64,000 nt of DNA from Metaphire vulgaris (GCA_018105865.1 CM030859.1:4764343-4828342), one strand, 5' to 3'; shown: positions 32,805-42,837, numbered from the stretch's first letter. Numbers and translations are program-made. The notes: generated by a model from the sequence alone, not told the origin.

Positions 32805-35800
32805 CTTCATTAAAATTATATGTTGATGATATTTTAGCTTCTATGTTTTATTTGTGGTTAATTCCCCTCATATTTTGATAACTATTCATGATTCCATATT
32901 CATTTTCTTCAGGCTATTGTTTTATTTATTTATGATTTCAAAATGGCATTTGTTTGATCTTATTATATGCAGTGTGCACACAATGTAACAAGAAGCACTT
33001 GCATGGACGTTGCCCCGTCCATGGTTTACCTTGTTTCATTGAAGACAAACAGACCAGTGGCAGACATGTAAGAAATGTGGGACAACTGATGGCTCCTAAT
33101 AATTATGCTTCTTGGACGACACCGGATTGTCTTGAGGTTGCATCTTCAGGCATTTCTGGTGCTGGATATGGAGTGTGGACTCGACAGGCATTTCTAAAGG
33201 GAATGATGTTTGGACCATATCGAGGGAAGAAGGTTTATGAAGAGATAGTTGCTCGTGATTCCAGCTATGCATGGGAGGTAAATGATGAAGTTTTTAGCTG
33301 TCTTGAATACTCCTGGAATTTAGAAAATTTGAATTATTTTTAAAAAGTAATTATTTGCACATCCTACTTTATGAATAGCACCTTTATAATATAATTAACC
33401 ATATTCTAAAAGAGTGGTTCCCAAACGGTGGTACGCATACCCCCAAGGGTACAAAATGGACTTTCCAGAGGGTACGCGAAAGGCAGCGGATTTCATATGC
33501 ATTGATATCTGATGGTAAGAAATGTCACAATGTTTTTAAAAAGTTCTAAGAAACTGTGAGTTGATTTGATTTTCCTTTAACTGCAATGACGAGATAAAGG
33601 CCTTTTGGACTCTTCTAACCGGTCACTCCTCCCTTTAGAGTTTAGCCTATAAAATTCAGATAAACTAGTCACAAGAATGCATGGTCATTTCATTGTTTTT
33701 ATTTTACCGATATGCAATTTTATCCTTGAATGTTATATGTATGCTATTTTGATCCTAACTAGCAATTAATGATTAACTCTAATGCAGTCCGATCAGGTTT
33801 TAACTTTTAAGACTTTAGGTGTATTACATTTGACGATCAAGCTATTGTTATGTCTTTGCTTTCAAAATTGAAAATCTGCTTTCTTAACCCTTTCTCTTAC
33901 TTCGTGAATAAGCTGCAATGAAAATTAGAGATACCCCATTTCAAATGCTGTAAAGAAAATTGAGACAGGCAATATTGACTGTTCTAGTAGGATTTGAAGC
34001 AAAGAAGATGGGGACAAATGGAAATATGGTTTCCATCTGAGAATTTGTTCAATTTGCTGGAATTTTTGCATTATTATACACCGACTGTTCAATATTATTT
34101 CCACTGTCTTATGTCACACATTAAATCGATTTTTATAGGCCTGGGGATGGCATTGAGAAACAACTACTGCCACTGACTACAAGAGTGATGACATCAACAT
34201 AATTAATGAAAGTTATGCTTGATTGAAATGAAATGGCAAGTACTACAAGTCAATTGAGGGATGAGCCGTGACTTGTATCACAGGTTTTATAGATAACAAC
34301 AAAAATTATCAAATTGATTCGATGTGTGTCAGAAGGCAATGGAAGGAGGATTGAATAGTAGGTGTATAGATATGCAAAACTTTCAGCATTTTGAACAAAT
34401 TCTCTGATGAAAACCACATTTTCGTTTGTCACCATCTTCGTTGCTTAAAATCCTACTAGAATACAGTAGTGAGTAGTCAGTATATAGCCTGTCTTGATTT
34501 CGTTCTATGGTGTTTGAAATAGGGCATCTATCACTTTTATTGCAATATATTCACAATCCAAGTTTACTACAACTTATATAGTATGCAGTGAAGCAAAAAG
34601 TTTAAAGTTTTTTTTAAAATTAGGGAGTGTGCAGATTTTCAAAAAGTGCCTGAGGGGGTACACCGACCAAAAAAGTTTGGGGACCACTGTTCTAAAAGTT
34701 TCTACCTGGAGATATTTTCTTTCATTTGAATGAATACTTGTATATCTTAATTTTGAAGATTTATAATGATGGAAAGTTGGAACATTATATTGATGCTCAA
34801 GATCCTTGTCATTCAAATTGGATGAGATATGTCAATTGCTCTTCTTCTGAATCAACACAAAATGTGAAGGCATTGCAGTTCTGTGGGCAAATCTATTACT
34901 GTGCATGCATTGACATCCCACCAAATATAGAGATGTTGACATGGTATGGCGATCATTACGCAGAAGAATTGCAGCTTGTTGAAAGGACGTCTAAACTGCG
35001 AGGTTTAAGGAAATCTTTAGATATTATTCAATTATTTTGATTAAAAAAATTAAAGTGATTATATAAAAATAATAATCGCTGAGTGAAAAATGATTCAGTT
35101 GTATCTGTCCAGAGTGAGAATGTTTGCCATGTGTTAATTTTGTAATTTTTCATAGTTATTTCTGGTTCAGGTATTACCTACAACAATGAAATTCATATTC
35201 TGAAGTTGTAATTGTGATCAGTTTAGACATTATGAAATTCTAATGAATAATATATTTAGGTAGGTCGTACGTTATTTAATATTCTATCATTCGATTGTTG
35301 TCTGAATGGCGTGTGGAGCTGAGAAAATGAGAGAGAAAAGTGGTGGAACATATTTAACTGAAATTTAGCTGAAAGACATGATTAACTATTTGGTCACTGA
35401 CACCATCATTGACTAATGTGATGATGACGACAATGAAAGTAAGAAAAACTAGAAGAATACTTCAACGTAGTAGGTGCAAATTCTGGTTCTGGAGATATTT
35501 CCTTGATTGCAACTTTTCATATGAACATGATATTCTATATTTTGGTGTTAAGTATTACAGGCACTGAGCATATTCAGCGAGATTCTTGTTTTCTTTTGCA
35601 TGGTGTCATTTTCAGTCGGTCATGTATTCGTCAATAGAGCCAACCACAACGACCTGAAGAAGAAGAGTGTAAAGGTTGATGAATTTCCTTTGCCTGAGAT
35701 AAGAAGAGACCTTGGTTTTGAAGCACGTCAATTGGAACCACGTGAATTCAATGAACTAATATCGGCTGATTGCTCTGAAGAAGGAAAATGTGGATTATTG

Positions 35801-36265
35801 GTTGAAGACAAAGAGAAACCACATCTCTGTTCGCAGTGCAATAAGTCATTTAGATGGAAATCAAGCTTTAGACGACACAATAAGATTCACACTGGAGACA
35901 AACCTTACGAATGTTCTGTTTGTGGGTTGAAGTTTCGCCAGTGGACTGGTCACAATCAACACATGAGTATTCATACTGGGGAGAAACCCTACGATTGTTC
36001 TGTTTGTGGGGTGAAATTTAGTAGAGCATCTAATCAAATTAGACACATGAAGATTCACACCGGGGAGAAACCCTTCCAGTGTTCTGTTTGTGGGGTGAAA
36101 TTTGCTAGATCATGTAGTCAAATTAATCACTTGAGGATTCACACTGGGGAAAAACCCTTCCAGTGTTCTGTTTGTGGGATGAAGTTTCGCCAGTCGAGTG
36201 ATCGAAATATACACGTGGGAATTCACACAAGAGAAAAGGCATTGAATGCTGCTCGTGTGCAGTGA
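30153..36265 (+). CDS. PRDM9: PRDM9-like histone methyltransferase with C2H2 zinc-finger array
   Basis: Eight exons join with consistent phases into 636 codons: KRAB-like (about 29-63), a helical charged region (about 140-185), an SSXRD-like motif (about 214-235), a zinc knuckle (C239, C242, C251, H254), PR/SET (about 270-412) and five C2H2 fingers (492-624). PR/SET holds SGISGAGYGVW, FGPY (Tyr320), NWMRYVNC, QIYY (Tyr386) and WYGDHYAEEL (Tyr402). These match vertebrate PRDM9 motifs, including the tyrosines needed for H3K4/K36 methylation. Known role of the family: fingers bind DNA, the SET domain marks nucleosomes, and meiotic double-strand breaks are directed there. All four hallmark domains are present, which only PRDM9/PRDM7 combine. 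The start ATG (GGAATGG) is my choice; extra 5' exons are possible. The array is short, and a decayed sixth finger follows the stop. A candidate ATTAAA polyadenylation signal is at 36311. Confidence 0.92.
31152..31274 (+). CDS. PRDM9: PRDM9-like exon 2
   Basis: Residues 64-104, acceptor CCTGTAG|GC, donor AAAA|GTATTT, phases 1/1. TDIRPPEFLA resembles the RATRPAFM segment that follows KRAB in vertebrate PRDM9. The rest is basic and proline-rich. Skipping the donor would give an immediate stop. Confidence 0.75.
31592..31650 (+). CDS. PRDM9: PRDM9-like exon 3 (59 nt)
   Basis: Residues 105-124, acceptor TTTATAG, donor CAG|GTTAAG, phases 1/0. Short linker exon, supported mainly by splice sites and phase continuity. 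Confidence 0.65.
31897..32098 (+). CDS. PRDM9: PRDM9-like exon 4: charged helical region
   Basis: Residues 125-191, acceptor CTATAG, donor CTACAG|GTATTG, phases 0/1. FYEFRRVEARRLLRRLQDEL and the following FLKEAAEKK look like a long amphipathic helix or coiled coil. I know no named domain for this region. Confidence 0.7.
32363..32500 (+). CDS. PRDM9: PRDM9-like exon 5: SSXRD-like motif
   Basis: Residues 192-237, acceptor ATGCAG, donor CTTT|GTAAGT, phases 1/1. RYPKRNITKITYCEIKEPG followed by DDEYL aligns with the PRDM9 SSXRD segment (SLRERKGHAYKEVSEP, DDDYL). Confidence 0.88.
32754..32802. repeat. (TA)n microsatellite in PRDM9-like intron 5
   Basis: About 45 bp of TA dinucleotides. Confidence 0.95.
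32973..33277 (+). CDS. PRDM9: PRDM9-like exon 6: zinc knuckle and first half of PR/SET
   Basis: Residues 238-339, acceptor ATGCAG, donor GAG|GTAAAT, phases 1/0. CTQCNKKHLHGRCPVHG is the zinc knuckle before the SET domain. SGISGAGYGVW and FGPYRGK are SET motifs. The split after SSYAWE is within the SET domain. Confidence 0.92.
33412..34689. mobile_element. 1.28-kb hAT-type element in PRDM9-like intron 6
   Basis: The left end GAGTGGTTCCCAAACGGTGG and the right end, reverse-complemented, CAGTGGTCCCCAAAC are inverted termini. The target duplication TTCTAAAA is exact (33404-33411, 34690-34697). Inside are inverted arms of 149 bp (33982-34130 and 34313-34461). No transposase recognised. Confidence 0.9.
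34759..35002 (+). CDS. PRDM9: PRDM9-like exon 7: second half of PR/SET
   Basis: Residues 340-420, acceptor TTTGAAG, donor GCGAG|GTTTAA, phases 0/1. SNWMRYVNC, FCGQIYYCACI and WYGDHYAEELQL are nearly diagnostic of PRDM9 and include two of the three active-site tyrosines. Confidence 0.93.
35616..36265 (+). CDS. PRDM9: PRDM9-like exon 8: zinc-finger exon
   Basis: Residues 421-636, acceptor TTTTCAG, to the stop TGA. After a charged linker, five C2H2 fingers follow, with TG[E/D]KP linkers and 28-residue spacing (cysteine pairs at 492/495, 520/523, 548/551, 576/579 and 604/607). Helix positions -1, 2, 3, 6 read WSSR, QTGQ, RSNR, RCSN and QSDI, so DNA-contact residues vary while the frame is nearly constant. 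All fingers lie in one exon, as in vertebrate PRDM9. Confidence 0.95.
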
Positions 36266-36300
36266 AAGTTGCTCATTTGATTCAATGAAAGTTCAAACTG
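36236..36300 (+). pseudogene. Frameshifted remnant of a sixth zinc finger
   Basis: After finger 5 the linker reads TREK, then one base is missing from the expected proline codon. In the shifted frame the DNA encodes IECCSCAVKVAHLIQ before a stop, matching the CSVCGVKFA... start of a finger (two cysteines two apart, then VK). In the used frame the protein ends NAARVQ. Confidence 0.65.
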
Positions 36301-36448
36301 ATTAAGCACAATTAAATTAGAGGCTACATCAACATCTATCTATCTATCTATCAACAATCTACATCAACTCATTTCATTTGTTGTGAATTGTTCTCATTTG
36401 TTTGATTCGTTTTCAATACACTACCTGGTGATTTTTTCAAGCAAATAT

Positions 36449-36988
36449 CAGTGATGGGCAACTAACTAAAAAACTACAACTACAAGTTAAACTACAACTA
36501 GATTTAAACTAGAGGTAAGTAGTTAAACTTTTAGTTGCAAACTAACTTTCTAAAATAGTTAACTAAACTACAAAATTATGGTTAAACTTTTTGCAACTAA
36601 TTTTACAACTATTTCCCAGGCATCAGGTTTGTGTTCATGAAAATATAGACGGTGCTTGCAACTCGAACATGTCAGTCAATGAACCATCGATATCGTTAAT
36701 CATTGTCTATTTATTATTTAAGTCTCAGTCTAGACTGCAGGAACACAAAGTTTGTCTAGTTTTTTTGTTGAAAAAATGACCCAGAAAGGAATAGATAAAA
36801 AGGTACTGTTATTGAGAATTCAGGACACCAACTAACAAGTTTTAGTTAAACTATTTAGTTATTAACTAAAATTTTTCAGTTAAACTAGCATTTAAACTAA
36901 TCTATATTTAGTTAAGCTATGAAGATAACTAAAACTTTAGTTAAACTTTTAGTTAGTAACTATTTAGTTAACTAGTTGCCCATCACTG
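36449..36988. mobile_element. hAT-type MITE (CAGTGATGGGCAACT family), copy 1
   Basis: CAGTGATGGGCAACTA is inverted with TAGTTGCCCATCACTG. Exact GCAAATAT duplications are at 36441-36448 and 36989-36996. The interior is made of AACTAAA/TTTAGTTAAACT-like low-complexity repeats. It lies just downstream of the PRDM9-like gene. Confidence 0.92.
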
Positions 36989-36996
36989 GCAAATAT

Positions 36997-38640
36997 AATA
37001 CAGTAGCTTATTATTGTTCACAGCCTACATAAATGTTCAATTAAAACGTTTTATCTTTTGACAATTGTTTTCAAGTGTTTTACAAGGCTGTTTTGATTTA
37101 TATAACTCCATATAATTTTGGAGAAGCCATTGCAAAATGTTCTGTCACTGAATTATTTGACTCATTGGATGATTGCTCTAATATACGTTGATGAAACTGT
37201 AAGAGGGATTTGCTCTATTCAGGGCATTTCGTGCAAGCATGTTCTTAAATAAGACCAATGCACTTGATGTTGCACTTAATGTTTGCATATTGCATACTGT
37301 ACTTATTACTTGTTATTTCCTTTATCTAACGAATTATTTATTTCATTATCTGTAATATCTCCATCACCCCCTCATCAGGACCCTTCACTATGAAGGGTGC
37401 CGATGATGGTATTTCGAGCCATTAGTACTATTAGACGTTTTATGTAGCGGTTTCTGAGCCATTCAAATGTAAGACTGTCCAAAATTTTCTGGAAAATTTG
37501 ATTTTCTAATTTCAATCTTATACATTATATATAGTCAGATTAGTGTGACACTATTGAAAAATGCGAAGACAAGGTTCTCAAAACGAAAGAGCCCTTCCCG
37601 ATCACACAGGGTGACAGGATTCATGGCGTGGGGCAGATCTCTGTTTCTAAGTCAGCCTCTATCGGCCCTGGGCCTACTGTATATGGATAAAAATCAATTG
37701 TCAGGACAGAAATGTCTAACTTCTTGGTTACAGGATACTAAGAATCTGGAACAAAGTTGGCCCAAAAGTTAGTTATACCAACTCCGGTGGGTTTATGTTT
37801 CAAAACATCAAATGCTTGTAAATCAGCTGCACTAATGCCTGCTTAACATTTTCAAAAACTGAGCTGCCAATATTTGTCCAATCACCATCATGCTTAACAA
37901 TGAGAGGGTTGGAAACAAATAAAAACACTGTTTGATTGCAGTGACAACAGCAAGTGATTAAGCCGATATTACAGGCCCAAAATTTCTCAAACACAAAGCT
38001 GTGGCGGTCCACAAGAAACATCCTCGCGGTCCGAATTGTAGACCGCGGGCCGCGGTTTGAGTACCCCTGCTACAGGTTAAGCCATTAATCAGGAGTAGGT
38101 TAGTTAAAGCATTATTTATCTGCATGACGATGATGATGATTATGATGGTCAAAACAGACAACCACATTCGCTGAGCCCTTAGTTAAGGCGATGAGATACT
38201 TTGAGCGTCGCCACCTGTCGACCGTCTGTAACACTAAGCCGAAGATGGCGCCGTGAGGCTGGAAGTGGCACGATGGAATAAGGATACTTTGGGCGATCAT
38301 ATATTTTGACGCTTGGTTCTGCGGTTCTCGCAGAACATGAAGTGAGCGTCCCTATGCCCAGACACTCGATTAAACGCATCTAAGCAATTGTAAGTAATTG
38401 ACGCTAAATTATTTTATTTTAAAGATGCAAAGATGTGCAGACGTTAAGTAAGTAAGATCGTTTTGTTGTGATTAGTTGTGTATAGACTGGCTGCCAAACT
38501 GAAGTCCTGTGGAATACGGGGAATATTCTCAGATTGATTCAAAATTGGTTGAAGGGAAGAAGACAGAATGTCGGCATTTGGGGGAGGCCATTCGGAATGG
38601 GCAAGAGTTATTAGTGGAGTGTCGCAGATTCTTAGTTTTG
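36997..38640. other. Stretch with degraded repeats, no gene
   Basis: 37571-37680 weakly resembles the 3' body of the tRNA-derived SINE at 60960-61243 (CCCTTCCCGA...CAGATCTC). 38010-38080 ends with GGGCCGCGGTTTGAGTACCCCTG, a lone hAT-type terminus whose partner end was not found. The rest is unrecognised. Confidence 0.4.
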
Positions 38641-38862
38641 AGTTTGGAGTGTCGTAGGGTTTAGTGCTTGGGCCATTGCTTTTTCTAATATATACAAATG
38701 ATATCGATGAAGAATTGCTATTCAAAATTTTAAAGTTTGCAAGTGATACATTGATGTGCAGAAATATCGACTCTGATGATGATGCTAAAATTTTACAGGA
38801 GGATCTAAGGAAATTGTTTCAGTGGTCTGTGGACTGGCAGATGCTTTTTAATATTGACAATG
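38641..38862 (+). mobile_element. LINE reverse transcriptase fragment (left part)
   Basis: The plus frame reads LGPLLFLIYTNDI, then LLFKILKFASDTLM (the YADD-type block decayed to FASD), then FQWSVDWQMLFNIDN, an RT order of the CR1/Jockey kind. It breaks at about 38862 and appears to resume at 40916. Confidence 0.85.
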
Positions 38863-38865
38863 ACA

Positions 38866-39170
38866 ATTGACAATATGTCTCATGACGTACAGAGCAATAA
38901 ATGATCAAACCTGTCCTGAATATCTGGCAACACTGATTCAAAGACACACCACTCCTGCCAGCAGCCGACAACGTCGCTCTAGTAACAGGGCCTCCCTAAT
39001 TATCCCACCACCCTCGCAAACAACGATTCTAGGTGAAAGATCGGTCACCAGAGGGAACCCACTTCTGTGGAATGTCCTCCTGAACTTTGTCACTAATTCA
39101 AAATCTATTGATCAGTTCAAGAAGAATCTTAAGACATGCTTGTTTAGTATGTCGTATGATTGCTAATCAT
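38866..39170 (+). mobile_element. CR1-like LINE C-terminus
   Basis: LMTYRAINDQTCPEYLATLI, ILGERSVTRGNPLLWN and FKKNLKTCLF correspond to the end of CR1-type ORF2, the same section as 27231-27600. 5'-truncated. Confidence 0.85.
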
Positions 39171-39229
39171 ACATTACTTTGTATTTGTATTACATCATAC
39201 ATTCATACTAATCATACACATTACAACAA

Positions 39230-39716
39230 CAACAACATGGCTCAGAATTCTTCAAAGTTATGTGTGGGCAGTTCTGATGTACAGGTCAGAAACATGGACT
39301 TTGACAAAAACAACAGAAAGGAAACTGGAAGCTGCAGAGATGTGGTTTCTCAGACATATGCAAAAAATTTCATGGACAGAAAAAAATAACAAATGAGGAA
39401 GTACTAAAAGTTTTTGATGTAAAAAGAAAACTGATGCAAACAATAAGAAAGCAACAGTTGGAATTTTTCGGACATCTAATTAACAAGGATGGATTGCAAA
39501 ATCTAGTCATAACAGGAAAAATAGAAGGTAAAAAAGCAAGAGGAAGACAATGAATAACGTATACAGACCGCCTAAGAGAAGCAATAAGAGCTAAAGACTA
39601 CCGGGTACATTAAAATGATAAGGAAAACCAGACACAGAGAAGAGTGGAAATCCATGGTCGCCGACTTAGCAATATGTGGCACTTGAAGATGATTGCTAAC
39701 TCATTATTGTGAAGCA
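39230..39716 (+). mobile_element. LINE 3' end of the ETWT family
   Basis: VLMYRSETWTLTKTTERKLE and FLRHMQKISWTE, followed in other frames by a GKKARGRQ-like block and HREEWKSMVADLAIC, give the C-terminal order of the LINEs at 21.7 and 44.0 kb. Frameshifted. Confidence 0.8.
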
Positions 39717-40011
39717 CTCTTGACTAGACCCCTGCACGGGCCGACTTTTGGCAGCCCGGCCCGGCCCGTCACTCTTTTGGCCCGGCCCGGCCCGTTTCAT
39801 TGCTTTTTCTTTAGAGTCCGGCCCATTTCGGCCCGCCAAATTTCCGGCCCGGCCCGGCCCGGCCTGCTCATTTGCGATTACAATTTGCAACCTAACTTTT
39901 GGGAAATCAGTCATGATTCAGTTGACGTTTTAATAACAGTCTTCTTACTAAAATGTAGTGTCTACTGAAAACAACTCATAATGCAACAAAATTGAAGCCG
40001 ATCGATAAAGT

Positions 40012-40158
40012 TTAAGCATTAGAATGCAAAAATAGTATGTTTTCAATGGTGTCCGTGTCCAAAGCAGTGCGACGCTGTGTAATGGTTGCCCCAGCTGTAC
40101 TAAATGACCGTTCACTGGCAGCACTGGACGCTGGAATTGCAAGGATTTGCCTTGCCAC
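40012..40158 (-). pseudogene. hAT transposase C-terminal (hATC dimerisation) fragment
   Basis: The minus frame to the TAA at 40012-40014 encodes RQILAIPASSAASERSFSTA, GATITQRRTALDTDTIENIL and FLHSNA. This is the classic hATC signature: the P-x-S-x-x-S-E-R-x-F block, then RR and LxxDTIExLxFLxxN. The rest of the transposase is gone. Confidence 0.93.
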
Positions 40159-40169
40159 ACTGTTCTAGA

Positions 40170-40206
40170 ATGTCTGTCTGACTGTCTGTCTGTCTGTCTG
40201 TCTGTC
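40170..40206. repeat. CTGT microsatellite in the hAT element
   Basis: CTGT/GTCT tetranucleotide run. Confidence 0.9.
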
Positions 40207-40915
40207 TAAAGATTTCCACGTAGTGACGAAGAGAAGGCGAAGGCAAGGAGATCAAAGTATTTCAAACAATACATTCAAGCGATCCTGGCACTACACAGGC
40301 CCCAACGCTAGTCACTAGAATACGATATCTGGACAAGAAGGACAATGCGATTGCGTAATGCTAATATAATCGGTCAGACTCTGCCTTTGAAGACTCTACG
40401 GGATTAGAATTTCTACTCCCCTACATTACTTGCCCCAAATTACGTCATTCCATCTCTTGTGCGTTGGCACAGTTTCATATCTGATGACTCCATTTATACA
40501 TTTTACTGCACATCACTATAGGGAGTTATTACATTTCAGAGGGTGTTAATATTCTTCGTAGAATAAAGAGGTGGGGAGTATTTATTAAACGTAGAAAGAT
40601 GACTGGGTGATTCATCTTTAGGGGGATTCATTTTAATTCGTTATACCGGAAACAATTGGCAAGTTCCTTTGATCGGTGGTTCCTTAATGGGTTAAACAGA
40701 GGACGGGCCGACTTATGGCAGCCCGGCCCGGCCCGTCACTCATCCGGCCCGGCCCGGCCCGGCCCGTTTTATTTTGCAATGTTTTGAGCCCGGCCCGCGG
40801 GCCGCCCGGCCCGTGCAGGGGTCTACTCTTGACTTAGGCTTATGCCCTGTTATAGGGCTATATAAATTATCAGATAATAATAGTAGTAGTAGAAGTAATA
40901 ATAATAATAATAATT

Positions 40916-41322
40916 GATAAATGTTGTGTAATGTATGTTGGGAAATCTAGTAATGGTAATGAATATGCTTTAGGGGGGGAGGAAGGTTCTAACCACAAGA
41001 AAAAAAGAGATTTGGGGGTAATTGTCCATACAAGTATGAATCCATGTCAACAGTGTATGATGGCAGCAAATGTTGGGAATGATGAAAAGTACAATAGTGT
41101 GCTGAGACAAAGAGATAGTCATAAAACTATATAAGTCATTGGTAAGGTCCCATCTAGAATACTGTGTTCAGGCATGGAATTCATTCTTGAAAAAAGATAT
41201 AGAGCTTTTAGAAAAAGTGCCAAGACGAGGAAAAAAATTGGCCAGTGGATGCCATAATTTAAGCTGTGGAGAAAGACTTTAATATTGTAGATAATAATAA
41301 TAATAATAATAATAATAATAGA
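40916..41322 (+). mobile_element. LINE right part with (TAA)n end
   Basis: CCVMYVGKSSNGNEY, RDLGVIVHTSMNPCQQC and, in another frame, LVRSHLEYCVQAWNSFLKKD continue the LINE that breaks at 38862 (FNIDN...). It ends in (TAA)n at 41293-41322. Confidence 0.8.
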
Positions 41323-41624
41323 CATTTGCAAAATCCACGTTGATTCTCAAATATATAATTGAAGGTATTATTTGCACTGATTTTGTTGATAATTGAAATT
41401 AAGGACTTAAAATCTTCTGGTTCTCATTTTGTCCAGTAATTATATTTTTCATTTATTATTTAACTGTTTCATATTTCCCTTCAATATATCCGTTGATTTG
41501 GGATAAAATCTTTCTAGGACAGATAATAAATATCAATTTCTCTTCTATCTTCTTCTTTCTTTCCTTCCATTGTTCCCTATTGGGTTGGATGATGGGTCTG
41601 AATCAGTTCCTTCCACCTTTGTAA

Positions 41625-41935
41625 TGTAATGTAACAAAATATTTGTATAGCGCCTCTTCTGAAGAATCACTCAGAAGTGCGCCTGCTGCAATTACCAGTA
41701 CTGCATATTGACAAAGAGATAAGTTTTAAGTCATTTCATAAAGAGGGCCGTAGAATTGCTAAGCCACACATACTAGCTTCAAGAGCATTCCAAAGGATAG
41801 GGCCAACTGATTCAAAACCTCGCTTCAGGAACAAGGAGGTTCGTGCTTGGGGCACACTGAGAAGATCATTGGTTGTGGACCGAAGACATGGCCGACCAGG
41901 AAATTGTTTAAAGTTGTGAATTTAGATATAAAGTG
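41625..41935 (+). repeat. LINE 3'-region-like repeat, partner of 20295-20370
   Basis: Shares GAAGAATCACTCAGAAG and the preceding TTTGTATAGCG stretch with 20.3 kb. The following 200 bp carry the 'RAFQRIGPTDSKPRF...' frame, which looks like an incidental frame within a LINE 3' UTR. Confidence 0.5.
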
Positions 41936-42762
41936 TCTCTTAAATTGAGAACTAGATATAACTGAATATATTATAAAAAAAATTACAGTGTTATAATAGA
42001 TCTAATTACAGGCATAAATAAAAATGTAAAATCCTCTTTCAAAATTTATTTAAATTTGGTTCACATTTTATATTTATACTGGGATAATAGATTCATTTTG
42101 CCTCTGAATTTAATATCTTTTTTATGATTTTGTCTTACATACTTTTTTAAAGATTCATATTTCTAGGCCTTGATTTTGTGCATCCAGTTTTATTTCCAGT
42201 ACGAACAACTTCTCATGAGTGTACTTGATAACCTAGTACCACAAGAGAAGTGCGGATTGATTCATTCCTGTTACACTAATTTGGTCCTGAGTGTTATCTT
42301 GACCTATATTTTTTCTGTTTTTAATTGAAGTGTGTGTGTGTGTGTGTGTTCAGGTTGTCATCATATCTTTCAAGTATTCTGCAAATTATTGTATGAACTT
42401 GTCCTATTCCCCCTTTTGTTGTCTTTTTAGGGCAATTATTTTTGTTTTGAACAGATGTAATTAATTTTTTCATTATTTTGCACTTCATGATCTTGGTTTG
42501 CAATGCATGCAGACTTAAGGTACATTTTCACACAAAAAACTACTTCAGACTTTCTGCATCTGCTTTCTTTTACAATTCTTTTAAAATAAAAATTTAAAAT
42601 GCTGCTACTGCAGAAAGTCATTTCAATCTTCAGCTTGTAAGAAGATTAGTGTAACCTCATGGAGGTCATGGGGCTTAAGCCACTAATTTGGTCTAGACCA
42701 GTTGTTATGCTTTGATGCTGAATTTTCTATTACATTTTGATGATTGCTTTAATGCAAGACAT
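41936..42762. other. AT-rich stretch with (GT)n at 42332-42350
   Basis: No gene recognised. Confidence 0.4.
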
Positions 42763-42766
42763 TAAC

Positions 42767-42837
42767 CCCTTAACTGGGTGCCCCGAGTAACGCTGTCCAT
42801 TTTACGTTGAGTTACAAATAGTTGCCCAGTTAAGGGG
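42767..42837. mobile_element. 71-bp piggyBac-like MITE
   Basis: TTAA at 42763-42766 and 42838-42841 enclose CCCCTTAACTGGG at one end and its exact reverse complement at the other. One of the smallest elements in the window. Confidence 0.7.

Larger units (their letters stand above)
39725..40825. mobile_element. 1.1-kb hAT element, deletion derivative of an autonomous copy
   Basis: TAGACCCCTGCACGGGCCG is exactly inverted at the right end. Identical CTCTTGAC duplications lie at 39717-39724 and 40826-40833. Both subterminal regions hold many CCCGGCC repeats. A hAT dimerisation-domain fragment survives on the minus strand, so the parent was a bona fide hAT transposon. Confidence 0.95.

Noticed and set aside
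33278..33343. Continuation of PRDM9-like exon 6 to a stop at 33343
   Set aside because: A good donor lies at 33278, and the SET domain continues in the right phase at 34759.
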